A DNA stretch of 64,000 nucleotides from Pseudomonas sp. MF4836. Lineage in GTDB: Bacteria > Pseudomonadota > Gammaproteobacteria > Pseudomonadales > Pseudomonadaceae. Below are positions 34,201 to 43,609 of the stretch, piece by piece. The stretch lies in assembly GCF_002018875.1 (NCBI RefSeq), contig NZ_MVOL01000002.1:1-64000 (forward strand), given 5' to 3'. The notes under the pieces were generated by a model. The model did no database searches, was not told the DNA's origin, and saw only the letters and a program-made list of their open reading frames with translations. The stretch's first letter is position 1. Each line of letters begins with the position of its first letter. A program made the position numbers and the translations under genes.

Positions 34201-37200
34201 AGCAACCTGGCCACCAGCGACGGCGGCCTCACCTGGACCGCGACCTTCACCCCGACACCCGGCATCTTCAGCGCCACCAACCACATCACCCTGGACAACA
34301 GCGGCGTGCATGACGCGGCGGGCAACGCCGGCAGCGGCACCACCGACTCCGACAATGTACGGATCGATGGCGTACGCCCGACGGCCACCGTAGAGGTTGC
34401 CAGCAGCTCGATAAAGGCGGGTGAAACGTCGCTGGTGACCGTCACCTTCAGTGAGGCGGTCACCAACTTCAGCAACAGCGACCTGACCATTGCCAACGGC
34501 ACCCTCAGCACCCTGAGCAGCAGTGACGGCGGCATTACCTGGACCGCGACCCTGACCCCGAGCAGCGCCGTTGAAGACGCCAGCAACCTGATTACCCTGA
34601 ATAACACCACCTATCAGGACCTCAGCGGCAACGCCGGGGTCGGCACCACGGACTCCAACAATTACGCGATCGATACCCTGGTACCCACGGCGAGCATTGT
34701 GGTGGCCGACCCGCAGTTGACCGCGGGCGAGACCACCACGGTGACCATCACCTTCAGCGAGGCGGTGACCAGTTTCGACAACACCGACCTGAGCGTGCCA
34801 AACGGCACCCTGAGCGCAGTCATCAGCAGCGACGGCGGCATTACCTGGACCGCGACCTTCACGCCGACGGTCAACGTGCGTGACACCACCAACCTCATCA
34901 GCCTGAACAACGCCGGGGTGAAGGACCTGGCTGGCAATGACGGTATCGGTATCACCAACTCGACAAACTTCACCATCGATACCGTGCGTCCCAACGCCAC
35001 CATCGTGATCTCGGACCCGGTCCTGGGCATCGGCGAAACCTCGCTGGTGACCATCACCTTCAACCAGGCGGTGACTGACTTCAGCAACGCCGACCTGACG
35101 ATCAGCAACGGCACCTTGAGTGCTGTGACCAGCGGCGATGGCGGCATCACCTGGACCGCGACCTTTACCCCAAGCAGCAATGTCGCGGACGCCAGCAACC
35201 AGATCATCCTCGATAACAGTGGGGTCCAGGCGGCGGGTTCCGGCAATGTCGGCGTCGGTAGCAGTGTGTCCAACAACTATGCGGTCGATACCCAGCGTCC
35301 GACCGCCACTGTGGTGGTGGACACCGATCACCTTGGGGTCGGCGGTTCGTCCGTGGTGACCATCACCTTCAGCGAGGCTGTGAGCGGTCTGGACCTCGGC
35401 GACCTGACCACCGACAACGGCATCCTGAGCGGCCTGAGTACCAGCGACAACATTACTTACACCGCAACCCTGACCCCGGTCGGGGGCATCAACCAGGCCA
35501 ACAACCACATTGTTCTGGACAGCAGTGGCGTGACCGATGGTGCTGGCAATGCGGGCGGCGGTAACGTGAGCTCGAACGCCTATGTGATTGATAGCCTGCG
35601 TCCGACCGCGACCATTGTGATGTCCGATTCCGCGCTGTTGGCGGGGCAAACCTCGCTGGTGATCATCACCTTCAGCGAGCCGGTGGTCGGCTTCGACAAT
35701 AGCGATTTGACCGTGGTCAATGGCACCTTGAGCACAGTCAGCAGTAGCGATGGCGGCATTACCTGGACCGGGACTTTTACCCCGACCAGCGGCGTGAGCG
35801 ACATCAGCAACCTCATCATCCTGAACAACGCCGGGATCGAGGACCTGGCCGGCAACGCCGGTATTGGTGTGACCACCTCCGCCAACTACAGCATCCAGAC
35901 TGTGCAGCCAACCGCCAGCATCGTGGTGGCGAACCCGGCGTTGCTGGCCGGTGGCGATTCCCTGGTGACCATTACCTTCAGCGAGGCGGTCAGCGGTTTT
36001 GACAACTCGGACCTGAGCGTGGCCAACGGCACCCTGAGCAACGTCACCAGCAGCGATGGTGGCGTCACCTGGACCGCGACTTTCACCCCGAGCAGCAATG
36101 TCACTGACACCACTAACCTGATCACGCTCAATAACACTGGAGTGCTCAACGCCGTCGGCAATACTGGCAGCGGCAGCACCGACTCCAACAACTACAGCAT
36201 CGACACCCAGCGCCCGACGGCGACCATTTCGGTGGCCAACGCGCACCTGGGCATCGGCCAGACCACCACCGTGACCATCACCTTCAGCGAAGCGGTCAAC
36301 GGTTTTGACCTGTCGGACCTGGACGTGACCAACGGTGTGCTCTCCAACCTGGCCAGCGCCGATGGCGGCACGACCTGGACCGCGACTCTGACCCCGACGG
36401 TTGGCGTCACCGACGCTACCAACCTGGTGATACTCGATACCAGTCAGGTCACTGACCTGGCGGGTAACCAGGGCTCGGGTATCTCCATCTCCAACAACTA
36501 TGGGGTCGATGCCGATCTGCCGAGCGCCACCATCGTGGTCGCCAACCCGAGCCTGACTGCCGGCCAGACCACCACCGTGACCATCACCTTCAGCGAAGCC
36601 GTCACCGGTTTCGATCTGTCGGACCTGAGCGTGGCTAACGGTTCCCTGTCCAACCTGGCCACCAGCGATGGTGGCAAGACCTGGACCGCGACCCTGACGC
36701 CGACGGCCAACCTGACCGACCCCAGCAACTTCATCACCCTGGACAACAGCAGTTACACCGACCTGGCGGGCAACGCCGGCAGCGGCTTTGCCAACTCCAA
36801 CAATTATTCGGTGACCACGGTGTCCCTGGCCGGCGATCCGGAGTTCCGGGTCAGCGAGCCGGTGGCACCGCCCGCACTGCCCAACGTCCCGTTGCAACCG
36901 ATCATCTTCGGCCCGCCGAGCGGTGACCTGGGCTCGCCGCTGGTGATGCCGCCGCTGTTCGAGCAACGCACCAGCGGCGGCGGCCTGCCGCCAATCGGCA
37001 GCATATTCATCAATAACGGTGCGCTGGCCCCAAGCTTTATCGCCCAGGTGTTCAGCACCGACAGCGGTGGCGACGGCAATGGCAGCGGCTTCCTCGGCTT
37101 TGGCGGTGGCGATGGCGGGGTGTTCGGCAGCAGCACCCTGTCGAGCCTGTTCAACCAGGACTCGGGCACCCAAAGCGACTCCCTGAACGCCTTCGGCAAG

Positions 37201-37359
37201 CATTCGATCAGCAGTGATGCAACCCAGGGGCTGCGCGGGGTATTTGGCGCGCCGACCCTGGGCCAGCAACTGCAGCAACTCAAAGACAATGAACAACGGC
37301 AGATCCAGGATCTGACCTATGCTTTCGAACAGGCCGGCATCAGCGAAATGCAGGCTTGA
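31264..37359 (+). CDS. Giant LEPRxLL/DUF4347 surface protein with twelve Ig-like repeats
   Basis: A 2031-residue protein. The LEPR-type motif (LEPRMLFDGA, residues 25-34) near the N-terminus, with no ordinary signal peptide, marks large exported proteins. An Ala/Thr/Pro-rich segment leads into DUF4347 (~98-260), which keeps His156 in IIAHGNAGDLW and Cys199 in IYACNTAQGE, a caspase-like pair. A parallel-beta/glycine-rich region (~265-600) follows, then twelve ~102-residue Ig-like repeats (VTITFSEAV... TWTATFTP; residues ~632-1855) and a unique C-terminus ending in a helical EMQA tail. It is probably an adhesin or matrix protein. ATG 31264 with GGGTGA upstream is preferred over GTG 31255. The TolC-like gene follows 40 bases on. 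Confidence 0.9.
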   Translation: MWWSKGKSRVTQGARAMASPLIMSLEPRMLFDGAVAATVADAAQPESHPTADPTADAAKAPASADHPATGSNANATTGTRDSHDQADAPLAATPNAVPGQTVVFVDSRVKDAADLLKDVAPGTQVVQLDATRDGLQQIADYLDQHQGVSSVQIIAHGNAGDLWLGNSYLSADNVAERSAVLAEIGKDMNVGGDILIYACNTAQGERGISFVDSLAALTGRDIAASTNRTGIGGDWTLEIATGSIESVNALSSQAMAGYDWGLATITVQNLNDSGGGSLRDALASAQNGDIVTFKDTLSGSSVALNTRLEVTKNITLDGDLDNNGTADITLDGQYKTSVIKVDAGTKVVFDGLVITRGLSAGNGGNGGFAAADALGAGISNFGDLTLKNVSVTANAASGGGGGGGVLAPTVGGAGGGGGAVGGGTGGNGGIAGDGTGTYAGTSGTANHGGHGGSYGATMNMGGQGGSTTGGAGTTNTYGYSNGSAGGTASAGGLSIGGGGGGSGWDFTGGKGGSAAGGIYNASSGKLTIVGTSVITGNIGAGGGGGGGSMVGSGTELNGGEAGRGVGAIWNKGSVLITVANFAALNAANNAGGSGVGGLTTVSTASQGVSPTAIPGLFNDVGATSNTAYDPSPTATIVVTTPAQHIGTTSQVTITFSEAVSGFTLADLTAPHGVLSNLATSDGGKTWTATFTPDAGVIGTGHITLDNTGVTSVSLNLAGVGNTLSGNYSVDTVRPTATVTFTGPTLSTTATGTVNITFSEAVSNFSLADMTATNGVLSNLSTSDNIHWTATLTPVAGNASSGNIVTLNNTLYTDTAGNAGIGDSTSGSYVVDTVLPTATIVVANPSLSINDTSVVTITFSEAVTGLTTDDLAVANGTLSALTTLNGGLTWTGTLTATAGIKNTGNVITLNNSGVSDLAGNAGSGSTTSGQYSIDTQRPTASIVFGNNNLGIGQTTTVTITFNEAVSDLDLGDLAVSNGSLSNLATSDGGLTWTATFTPTPGIFSATNHITLDNSGVHDAAGNAGSGTTDSDNVRIDGVRPTATVEVASSSIKAGETSLVTVTFSEAVTNFSNSDLTIANGTLSTLSSSDGGITWTATLTPSSAVEDASNLITLNNTTYQDLSGNAGVGTTDSNNYAIDTLVPTASIVVADPQLTAGETTTVTITFSEAVTSFDNTDLSVPNGTLSAVISSDGGITWTATFTPTVNVRDTTNLISLNNAGVKDLAGNDGIGITNSTNFTIDTVRPNATIVISDPVLGIGETSLVTITFNQAVTDFSNADLTISNGTLSAVTSGDGGITWTATFTPSSNVADASNQIILDNSGVQAAGSGNVGVGSSVSNNYAVDTQRPTATVVVDTDHLGVGGSSVVTITFSEAVSGLDLGDLTTDNGILSGLSTSDNITYTATLTPVGGINQANNHIVLDSSGVTDGAGNAGGGNVSSNAYVIDSLRPTATIVMSDSALLAGQTSLVIITFSEPVVGFDNSDLTVVNGTLSTVSSSDGGITWTGTFTPTSGVSDISNLIILNNAGIEDLAGNAGIGVTTSANYSIQTVQPTASIVVANPALLAGGDSLVTITFSEAVSGFDNSDLSVANGTLSNVTSSDGGVTWTATFTPSSNVTDTTNLITLNNTGVLNAVGNTGSGSTDSNNYSIDTQRPTATISVANAHLGIGQTTTVTITFSEAVNGFDLSDLDVTNGVLSNLASADGGTTWTATLTPTVGVTDATNLVILDTSQVTDLAGNQGSGISISNNYGVDADLPSATIVVANPSLTAGQTTTVTITFSEAVTGFDLSDLSVANGSLSNLATSDGGKTWTATLTPTANLTDPSNFITLDNSSYTDLAGNAGSGFANSNNYSVTTVSLAGDPEFRVSEPVAPPALPNVPLQPIIFGPPSGDLGSPLVMPPLFEQRTSGGGLPPIGSIFINNGALAPSFIAQVFSTDSGGDGNGSGFLGFGGGDGGVFGSSTLSSLFNQDSGTQSDSLNAFGKHSISSDATQGLRGVFGAPTLGQQLQQLKDNEQRQIQDLTYAFEQAGISEMQA
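33157..36828 (+). repeat. Twelve tandem ~306-bp coding repeats
   Basis: Each unit encodes one Ig-like domain beginning PTA[TS]I/V and containing VTITFSEAV, a DGG-TWTATFTP strand and a DLAGNAG-like turn. I count twelve starts by the VT/NITF[SN][EQ][AP]V motif. The DNA copies are diverged but share long identical words, so unequal recombination could change the number. Confidence 0.88.
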
Positions 37360-37399
37360 AACTCACTTAATCGATGCAGTTCCCAGGGGCAATTCAGGG

Positions 37400-38914
37400 A
37401 TGAGAAACAGTCAGAAGTTGTTCGGCGTCAGCCTGCTGGCGCTGGTAGTGAGTGGTTGCGCGGTCACCAGCGACCCCATCGAACGCAGCGTCAGCGAGCA
37501 GCGCGCGAAAAGCGACCTGTCGAGCATGTACAAGGATCAGGAGCCGCTCAGCGGCCCGCTGACCTTGCACCAGGCCATGGCCCGCGCGGTGAAGTACAAC
37601 CTCGAAGGCCGCCTGAAAATCATGGAGGAGGCCCTGGCCAAGCGGCAGCTGGACCTCGCCAGCTTCGACATGTTGCCGCGCATGGCGCTTTCCGCAGGCT
37701 ACGCCGGGCGCAACAACGTCAGCGCCTCCAGCAGCGAAAGCGTGCGCACCGGCACCCAGTCCCTGGAACCCTCGACCTCCCAGGACCGCGACCGCAATGT
37801 GGCCGACCTGACCATGGTGTGGAACGTGCTCGATTTCGGGGTCAGCTACATCAGTGCCAAGCAGCAGGGTGACCAACGCCTGATCGTCCAGGAACGGCGG
37901 CGCAAGGTGATCAACACCATCGTCCAGGACGTGCGCTCGGCCTATTGGCGGGCGGTGGCCGCCGAGCGTCTGCTCGGCCAGATCGACAGCCTCATGGCAC
38001 GGGTCGACAAAGCCCGGGGCAACAGCCAGAGCATGAGTGAACAGCGGATCGGTGACCCGGTGCAGGCCCTGGGTTACCAGCGCTCGCTGATCGAAGCCAC
38101 ACGCCAGCTCGAAGAGCAGCGTCGCGCCTTGTCCCTGGCCAAGACCGAGCTGGCGACCCTGATCAACCTGCCCTTGGGCACCCACCTGACCCTGGCGACC
38201 GTGGATGATTATTCAATCCCCGAGCTCAAGGTCGACATGGCCGTGCTGGAACAGGAAGCCCTGGCCAGCCGTCCGGAACTGCGCGAACAGGACTACCAGA
38301 GCCGCATCAGCTCGGCGGAAACCCGCAAGGCGATGCTGCGCCTGTTGCCGGGGCTGGAATTTTCCGCAGGCGGGCATTACGACAGCAACTCGTTTCTGGT
38401 CAACGACAAGTGGGCCGACTACGGGGTCAAGGTCACCTGGAACCTGTTCAACGTGATCTCCGCACCGGCGGCGATCAACGTCGCCAAGGCCGGTGAAGAA
38501 GTGGCCACCGCGCGGCGCCAGGCGATGTCGATCGCGGTGCTGGCCCAGCTCTACGTGGCCAACGCCAACTACCGTGAAGCCATGCGCCAGTTCAAGACCA
38601 ACCAGCAGCTGGCGAATATCGACGGGCAGATCGTCGGTCAGTTGCGCAATCGTTATCAGGCCAACGGCCTGGGTGAGCTGGACCTGATCCAGGGCGAGCT
38701 CAATACCTTGCAGACCGACCTGCGACGTGACCTGTCCTACGCCGACCTGCGCAATGCCTACGGCCAGATCTTCGCCAGCGCCGGGCTCGACCCGCTGCCG
38801 GATGAGCTGCAATCGACCCAGGTCCAGTCCATCGCCACGGCCATGGCCGGTCGGGAAGCCGATTGGGCGGCGGGTAATATCGCGGCGCCGGTGGTCCATG
38901 CCCGGCAGCAGTGA
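37400..38914 (+). CDS. TolC-family outer-membrane lipoprotein
   Basis: A 504-residue outer-membrane efflux/secretion channel. The signal sequence ends in a lipobox VVSGCAVTS, so the mature protein is lipidated. Two OEP repeats with long helices are visible, for example LHQAMARAVKYNLEGRLKIM and LASRPELREQDYQSRISSAE. It follows the giant protein gene by 40 bases, so it is the likely outer-membrane exit for that protein, working with the M50/HlyD parts encoded 10 kb upstream. ATG 37400 has CAGGGA directly before it; the next gene starts 17 bases inside its 3' end. Confidence 0.9.
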   Translation: MRNSQKLFGVSLLALVVSGCAVTSDPIERSVSEQRAKSDLSSMYKDQEPLSGPLTLHQAMARAVKYNLEGRLKIMEEALAKRQLDLASFDMLPRMALSAGYAGRNNVSASSSESVRTGTQSLEPSTSQDRDRNVADLTMVWNVLDFGVSYISAKQQGDQRLIVQERRRKVINTIVQDVRSAYWRAVAAERLLGQIDSLMARVDKARGNSQSMSEQRIGDPVQALGYQRSLIEATRQLEEQRRALSLAKTELATLINLPLGTHLTLATVDDYSIPELKVDMAVLEQEALASRPELREQDYQSRISSAETRKAMLRLLPGLEFSAGGHYDSNSFLVNDKWADYGVKVTWNLFNVISAPAAINVAKAGEEVATARRQAMSIAVLAQLYVANANYREAMRQFKTNQQLANIDGQIVGQLRNRYQANGLGELDLIQGELNTLQTDLRRDLSYADLRNAYGQIFASAGLDPLPDELQSTQVQSIATAMAGREADWAAGNIAAPVVHARQQ

Positions 38915-39503
38915 CCTGCAGGCACCCACGGCCAGCATCAGCCGCACCCGCCGCGAGGCCCGCAATGGCCATCGCGGTGCGGCGATCCTGCTCACCGGGT
39001 TGCCGGCTGCGGGCAAGTCGACCCTGGCTCAGGCCCTGCACGCCGAGCTGTTCGTCCTGGGCGCGCAAAGCCTGGTGCTGGACGGCGATGCCCTGCGGGG
39101 CGGGCTGAATCGCGACCTGGGTTTTACCGAAGCCGATCGCTGGGAAAACATTCGCCGGGCCAGTGAGTTGGCGGCGCTGTTGGTGGGCAATGGGCAGATC
39201 GTGATCATGGCGATGATTGCGCCCCTGATCGAGCTGCGCGAACTCTTCGCCCAGCGCCTGGGCGAGGACTACCACGAAGTCTGGTGCAGCGCCTCCCTGG
39301 CGGTGTGCGAACAACGTGACCCCAAGGGCCATTACGCCCGCGCGCGACGTGGCGAGATGGCGAGCTTTACCGGAGTCTCCGCGCCCTATGAAGTGCCGCT
39401 TGCCGCGGCGCTCGAACTGGACACCGGCCACGGTTCCGTCGAAACCTGCGTGGCCCGGCTGCTGGATTGGCTGGGCGAGTGCCGGGTACTGCCCCAGTCA
39501 TGA
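38898..39503 (+). CDS. Adenylyl-sulfate (APS) kinase-like protein
   Basis: A 201-residue P-loop kinase that should convert APS and ATP to PAPS, the donor for sulfotransferases. It has the P-loop GLPAAGKST (34-42), the APS-binding stretch LDGDALRGGLNRDLGF and ENIRRASELAALLVGNGQIVI, all characteristic of CysC. The family's usual GLSGAGKST is altered to LPAAGKS, which is tolerated. A stand-alone kinase in this cluster, without ATP sulfurylase, suggests a local boost of PAPS. It overlaps the TolC gene by 17 bases and the next gene by four. Confidence 0.88.
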   Translation: MPGSSDLQAPTASISRTRREARNGHRGAAILLTGLPAAGKSTLAQALHAELFVLGAQSLVLDGDALRGGLNRDLGFTEADRWENIRRASELAALLVGNGQIVIMAMIAPLIELRELFAQRLGEDYHEVWCSASLAVCEQRDPKGHYARARRGEMASFTGVSAPYEVPLAAALELDTGHGSVETCVARLLDWLGECRVLPQS

Positions 39504-40291
39504 GTCGAGTGGCGTATGCGCGGCTGCCGGTCAGCCTGGATCTGCCCCTTTTGCTGCAAGCCCTGGCCGAGGTCAGGCCGGAGCAATGGCAGCGCCATTT
39601 CAATGCCGAGTACTACCAGGGGGACTGGAGCGGCGTAGCGCTGATTGCGCCGCAGGACGCCCTCACTGAACTGGCGCCGGGGCAGGGCGCCTCAGTCGAG
39701 CGCCAGCCCTGGCAGCGTGATCCGCGCTGGCAGCAGGCCCTGCGCGACCTCGGGCTTGAGATCCGCTCGGCGCGCCTGCTGCGGGTGGGGCCGGGCAGCC
39801 GGATCTTCGAGCACCGCGACTACGATCTGCAAGGGCCCGAAGCTGATCTGCGCCTGCATATCCCCTTGCTCAGCCCGCCGCTGGTCGACTTTATGCTTGA
39901 TGGCCAGCGCATGCCGCTGGCCGCGGGCGAATGCTGGTTTCTCGATCTTTCACGGCCCCACAGCGTGGACAACCGGGACCGCAGCGAGCGGATTCACCTG
40001 GTGCTCGACTGCCGCCCCGGCCCTTGGCTGAGCCAGACCATCGAAGCCGGTTCGGCCACGACTCCGGCCCCGGGAGAGGGGGCGGCCGCTGCCGCGTTCG
40101 CTCAGTTCCGCCAGCTGCTGGAGGACCATCCGCACCTGTGCCAGAGCCTGCAGGCGCTGACCGACAGCGAAGCCTTTATCGCTCGCACCCTGGCGCTGGC
40201 GGCGCAGCACGGGCTGGGCATCAGCGCCGACCAGGTGCGCGCGGCAATGCGCCAGGGCCGTCGCCAATGGAATGAACAATGGAGCCACTGA
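39500..40291 (+). CDS. Aspartyl/asparaginyl beta-hydroxylase family protein
   Basis: A 263-residue Fe(II)/2-oxoglutarate dioxygenase of the Asp/Asn hydroxylase type. The iron triad is His105-x-Asp107 (IFEHRDYD) and His154 (RPHSVDN), with a 2-oxoglutarate-binding region near RSERIHLVLDC. A C-terminal helical tail of ~85 residues follows. It would hydroxylate Asp/Asn side chains in peptides or in a carrier-bound amino acid; the exported giant protein is rich in Asn/Asp and is a candidate substrate. The gene overlaps the APS kinase by four bases (ATGA) and the second sulfotransferase by 13. Confidence 0.85.
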   Translation: MSRVAYARLPVSLDLPLLLQALAEVRPEQWQRHFNAEYYQGDWSGVALIAPQDALTELAPGQGASVERQPWQRDPRWQQALRDLGLEIRSARLLRVGPGSRIFEHRDYDLQGPEADLRLHIPLLSPPLVDFMLDGQRMPLAAGECWFLDLSRPHSVDNRDRSERIHLVLDCRPGPWLSQTIEAGSATTPAPGEGAAAAAFAQFRQLLEDHPHLCQSLQALTDSEAFIARTLALAAQHGLGISADQVRAAMRQGRRQWNEQWSH

Positions 40292-41256
40292 ACCTGCACG
40301 GCTGGTTGCCGATTCGTATTTTTGCGCGCCAGGGTCAGTGGCGGGTCGACTGGTGCTGGTTTGGCGATACGCCCTTGCACCAGCCGTTTTTCCGCGAGGC
40401 GGTGGATGCGGCGCTGCGCTTGCCGTTCAACCAGGCGTTTCGGCGCGAGACGCCACTGGCGACCCTCAGCCAATGGCAGGCCGAGAGCCCGGGGTGTGAG
40501 CCCCAGGCCTTTATCTGCCACGCCTCGCGCTGCGGTTCGACCCTGATCAGCCAGATGCTGGCGGCGCTCGATCACTGCACCGTGATCAGCGAACCGCCGC
40601 CGCTCGATAGCCTGCTGCGCAGCGGGCTGCCGGCCGACACCCTGGTGCCGGCGCTGCGGGGCCTGATCAGTGCCTATGGCCAGGCCCGGGGCTTTGTGGA
40701 ACAGCGCCTGGTGATCAAGCTCGATGCCTGGAACATCGGTGAGCTGCCCTTGCTACGCCGCTGCTTTGCCACGACCCCCTGGTTGTTCGTGTACCGCGAG
40801 CCTTTGGAAATTGCTGTCTCTCATCTGCGTCGCAGCGGCATGCACATGGTGCCGGGGTTGATCGGGCCCAGTGCTTTGGATGATGCCGAGAGCGGTTTCG
40901 AGCGCGAGGCGTTTATCGCCCGACGCCTGGGGCGGCTGTTGCAGTTGGGGCTGGAGCGCTGCGTCGAGTTCCAGGGGCTGGCGGTCAATTACAGCGAGCT
41001 GCCCCAGGCAATGGCCGGGCGTCTGGCGCTGTTTTTCGGGCTCGACGCCGAGCAGTGCGCGCGGGCTTTTTCCAGGGTTGAACAACATGCCAAGCAGCCC
41101 GACCAGGTGTTTGTGGCCGACGGCGCGAGCAAGCGCGATGAGGCCTCGCCCCTGCTGCGAGAACAGGTGGAGCGTTGGGCCCGAGGGCCTTACGCACGCC
41201 TGGAAAGCCTGCGCGCGGCGCAGGCTCGGGGCCGTGCTGCGGGTTCAGGGTTTTGA
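40279..41256 (+). CDS. Sulfotransferase family protein (second)
   Basis: A 325-residue sulfotransferase-like protein. The phosphosulfate loop HASRCGST is at residues 81-88, after an ~80-residue N-terminal extension, and [22 protein letters not shown] matches the 3'-phosphate binding region. It overlaps the hydroxylase gene by 13 bases, indicating tight coupling of hydroxylation and sulfation. Its end overlaps the convergent slipin gene by 12 bases. Acceptor unknown. Confidence 0.85.
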   Translation: MEPLNLHGWLPIRIFARQGQWRVDWCWFGDTPLHQPFFREAVDAALRLPFNQAFRRETPLATLSQWQAESPGCEPQAFICHASRCGSTLISQMLAALDHCTVISEPPPLDSLLRSGLPADTLVPALRGLISAYGQARGFVEQRLVIKLDAWNIGELPLLRRCFATTPWLFVYREPLEIAVSHLRRSGMHMVPGLIGPSALDDAESGFEREAFIARRLGRLLQLGLERCVEFQGLAVNYSELPQAMAGRLALFFGLDAEQCARAFSRVEQHAKQPDQVFVADGASKRDEASPLLREQVERWARGPYARLESLRAAQARGRAAGSGF

Positions 41257-42003
41257 GGACAGGTCGGCCATGCCCTTGAGCAGTTCGATCGGCAGCGGGA
41301 AGACGATGGTCGAGGTCTTGTCACCGGCAATCGAACTCAGGGTCTGCATGTAGCGCAGCTGCATGGCGCCGGGTTGGCGGCCGAGCATTTCGGCGGCCTG
41401 CATGAGTTTTTCCGAGGCCTGCAACTCGCCCTCGGCGTGGATCACCTTGGCTCGGCGTTCGCGTTCGGCTTCGGCCTGTTTGGCGATGGCGCGGACCATG
41501 GATTCATTGAGGTCGACGTGTTTGATTTCGACGTTGGCCACCTTGATGCCCCAGGCGTCGGTCTGCGCGTCGAGCACCTGCTGAATATCCATGTTCAGGC
41601 GTTCGCGCTCGGCCAGCAGTTCGTCCAGCTCATGCTTGCCCAGCACCGCACGCAAGGTGGTCTGCGCCAGTTGGCTGGTGGCCATGAGGAAATCCTCGAC
41701 CTGGATAATGGCTTTTTGCGGGTCCAGCACCCGGAAGTAGAGCACCGCGTTGACCTTGACCGAGACGTTGTCGCGGGTGATCACGTCCTGGGGTGGGACG
41801 TCGAGCACCACGGTGCGCAGGTCGACGCGAACCATCTGCTGCACCACCGGAATCAGCAGGATCAGCCCCGGCCCCTTGACCTGCCAGAAGCGCCCGAGCT
41901 GGAACACCACGCCGCGTTCGTATTCGCGCAGGATCCGAAAGGTCGACACCAGCAGCACAATCAGCAGCGCCACGAGCGCCCCGACACCTATTTCCAGGCC
42001 CAT
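41245..42003 (-). CDS. Slipin/stomatin-family SPFH protein
   Basis: A 252-residue SPFH-domain membrane protein. One N-terminal helix ([19 protein letters not shown]) anchors it, followed by the band-7 domain ([27 protein letters not shown]) and a coiled C-terminal end ([29 protein letters not shown]). It lies one base from the upstream NfeD gene; slipins and NfeD proteins form paired membrane-microdomain complexes. AAGGAGA precedes ATG 42003. Confidence 0.93.
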   Translation of the reverse strand: MGLEIGVGALVALLIVLLVSTFRILREYERGVVFQLGRFWQVKGPGLILLIPVVQQMVRVDLRTVVLDVPPQDVITRDNVSVKVNAVLYFRVLDPQKAIIQVEDFLMATSQLAQTTLRAVLGKHELDELLAERERLNMDIQQVLDAQTDAWGIKVANVEIKHVDLNESMVRAIAKQAEAERERRAKVIHAEGELQASEKLMQAAEMLGRQPGAMQLRYMQTLSSIAGDKTSTIVFPLPIELLKGMADLSSKP

Positions 42004-42004
42004 C

Positions 42005-43375
42005 TCATTCTCCTTGCGGCGCGGATGCGACCGCTGTGACGTGCAGATACAGGCCCTGGCGGGCCATCACGCGCACCGCTTGCCCGGTGTGCAAGGGGCT
42101 GGCGCCGAGGACCTGCCAATGTTCGCCCTGCAGCTGGACCCAGCCGTGACAGGGTTGGTCGATGTCTACGGCGGTCACCGGGGTCACGCTGCCCACCAGC
42201 CCAGCATCGCCATTGACCGGTTGTTTGCGTCGCGTGCGCAGTGCCAGGCTCGCCAGGGCCACCAGCAGCACGGCGCTGAGCACCGCCAGGCTGACGATCA
42301 GCGGCAGCGGGATGCCATAACCCGGGATGTCGGTGTCCATCAGGATCACCGAGCCGGCGATAAAGGCGACGATGCCGCCGAAGCCGATCACGCCGAAGGT
42401 CGGCAAGAAGGCCTCGGCCACCATAAAACCGATGCCCAGCAGGATCAGTCCTGCGCCCGCATAGTTCACCGGCAGCAACTGCAGGGCATACAGGCCCAAC
42501 AACAGGCAGATGCCTCCCAGCACCCCGGGCAGCGCCGTACCGGGGCTGACGAATTCGAAAAACAAGCCATAGACGCCGAGCATCATCAGGATCATCGCCA
42601 CGCTGGGGTGGGTGATCAGCGACAGCAGTTGGGTGCGCCAGTCGGGGTCATGGTGAGTCAGCGCTGCGCCCAGGGTATGCAGCTGTACCGCCTGCCCGGC
42701 GGCGTTGAGGGTTTTGCCATCCAACTGCTTGAGCAGGCCCGGAAGATCGTCGGCCAGGTAGTCCACCACCTTGATCTTCAGGGCCTCTTCGGCCGGCAGG
42801 CTGACGGCTTCGCGCACGGCCTTCTCGGCCCACTCGGCGTTACGCCCGCGCAGTTGGGCCAGGCCACGGATGTAGGCCGCGGCATCGTTGATCTGCTTGT
42901 GCGTCAGGCTGTCGACAGCGGGGTCGGGGGTGGTGGCTTTGTCGCTGCGCGGTGCGGCCGGCGGGTTGGCGGACCCTGGCAGGACGCCGAGCTGCACCGG
43001 GGTGGCGGCCCCCAGGTTGGTGCCAGGGGCCATGGCGGCAATATGGCTGGCGTAGAGAATGTAGGTCCCGGCGCTGGCCGCCCGCGCACCGCTGGGGGCG
43101 ACAAAACTGGCGACCGGTACCGGGCTGGCGAGAATGGCCTTGATGATCGCGCGCATCGAGGTGTCGAGCCCACCCGGGGTGTCGATGCCGATCACCACCA
43201 GTTGCGCGTGTTCGGCGGCGGCCCGGTCCAGGCCGCGCAGCACATAGTCGGCGCTGGCCGGGCTGATCACATCGTTCAGCGTCAGCACCACCACTGGGTC
43301 CACGGCCCAGGCCGGCCCGACCGGTAGACCGATCAACAACCCGAGCAGCACTGCCCGCCATCCACCTCTGTTCAT
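42005..43375 (-). CDS. NfeD-family membrane serine protease, long form
   Basis: A 456-residue protein with a signal peptide, an N-terminal ClpP-class serine protease (catalytic Ser in [12 protein letters not shown]), four to five membrane helices (~235-380) and a C-terminal OB-fold NfeD domain (~395-456). Long NfeD proteins cleave the partner slipin in archaeal relatives. It is co-transcribed with the slipin downstream (one-base gap) and has an AGGAGGGT ribosome site at ATG 43375. Confidence 0.92.
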   Translation of the reverse strand: MNRGGWRAVLLGLLIGLPVGPAWAVDPVVVLTLNDVISPASADYVLRGLDRAAAEHAQLVVIGIDTPGGLDTSMRAIIKAILASPVPVASFVAPSGARAASAGTYILYASHIAAMAPGTNLGAATPVQLGVLPGSANPPAAPRSDKATTPDPAVDSLTHKQINDAAAYIRGLAQLRGRNAEWAEKAVREAVSLPAEEALKIKVVDYLADDLPGLLKQLDGKTLNAAGQAVQLHTLGAALTHHDPDWRTQLLSLITHPSVAMILMMLGVYGLFFEFVSPGTALPGVLGGICLLLGLYALQLLPVNYAGAGLILLGIGFMVAEAFLPTFGVIGFGGIVAFIAGSVILMDTDIPGYGIPLPLIVSLAVLSAVLLVALASLALRTRRKQPVNGDAGLVGSVTPVTAVDIDQPCHGWVQLQGEHWQVLGASPLHTGQAVRVMARQGLYLHVTAVASAPQGE

Positions 43376-43609
43376 ATGACCCTCCTGGAGAGTCATGCAC
43401 CGGGACGTCCATCCGTTCGCTGGCCTTGTGCTTGAGTCTAGTTGAGCAAGCGGGCGCCCGAATCGTGCAGCCCTGCACGGCGGGTGCCGTTGGGAAGTTA
43501 ATCGGCCGGGCGGTGGTGGCGACCCCTGGCGCGACCTAGACTCAGGTGCAGTGAGCAACAGGTGGTCAACCCAAGTCCGGCAACCCTGTGGCGGACACCG
43601 AGGTGCAGC

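Noticed and set aside
33157..36828. Regularly spaced repeats as a possible CRISPR array
   Set aside because: Units are ~306 bp, diverged and in frame within one coding sequence; they encode Ig-like domains.
34009..37296. A 1095-residue open frame on the minus strand opposite the Ig-like repeats
   Set aside because: It is the antisense of the repeat protein. The plus-strand reading has coherent domains and a ribosome site; long opposite frames are common in high-GC coding DNA.
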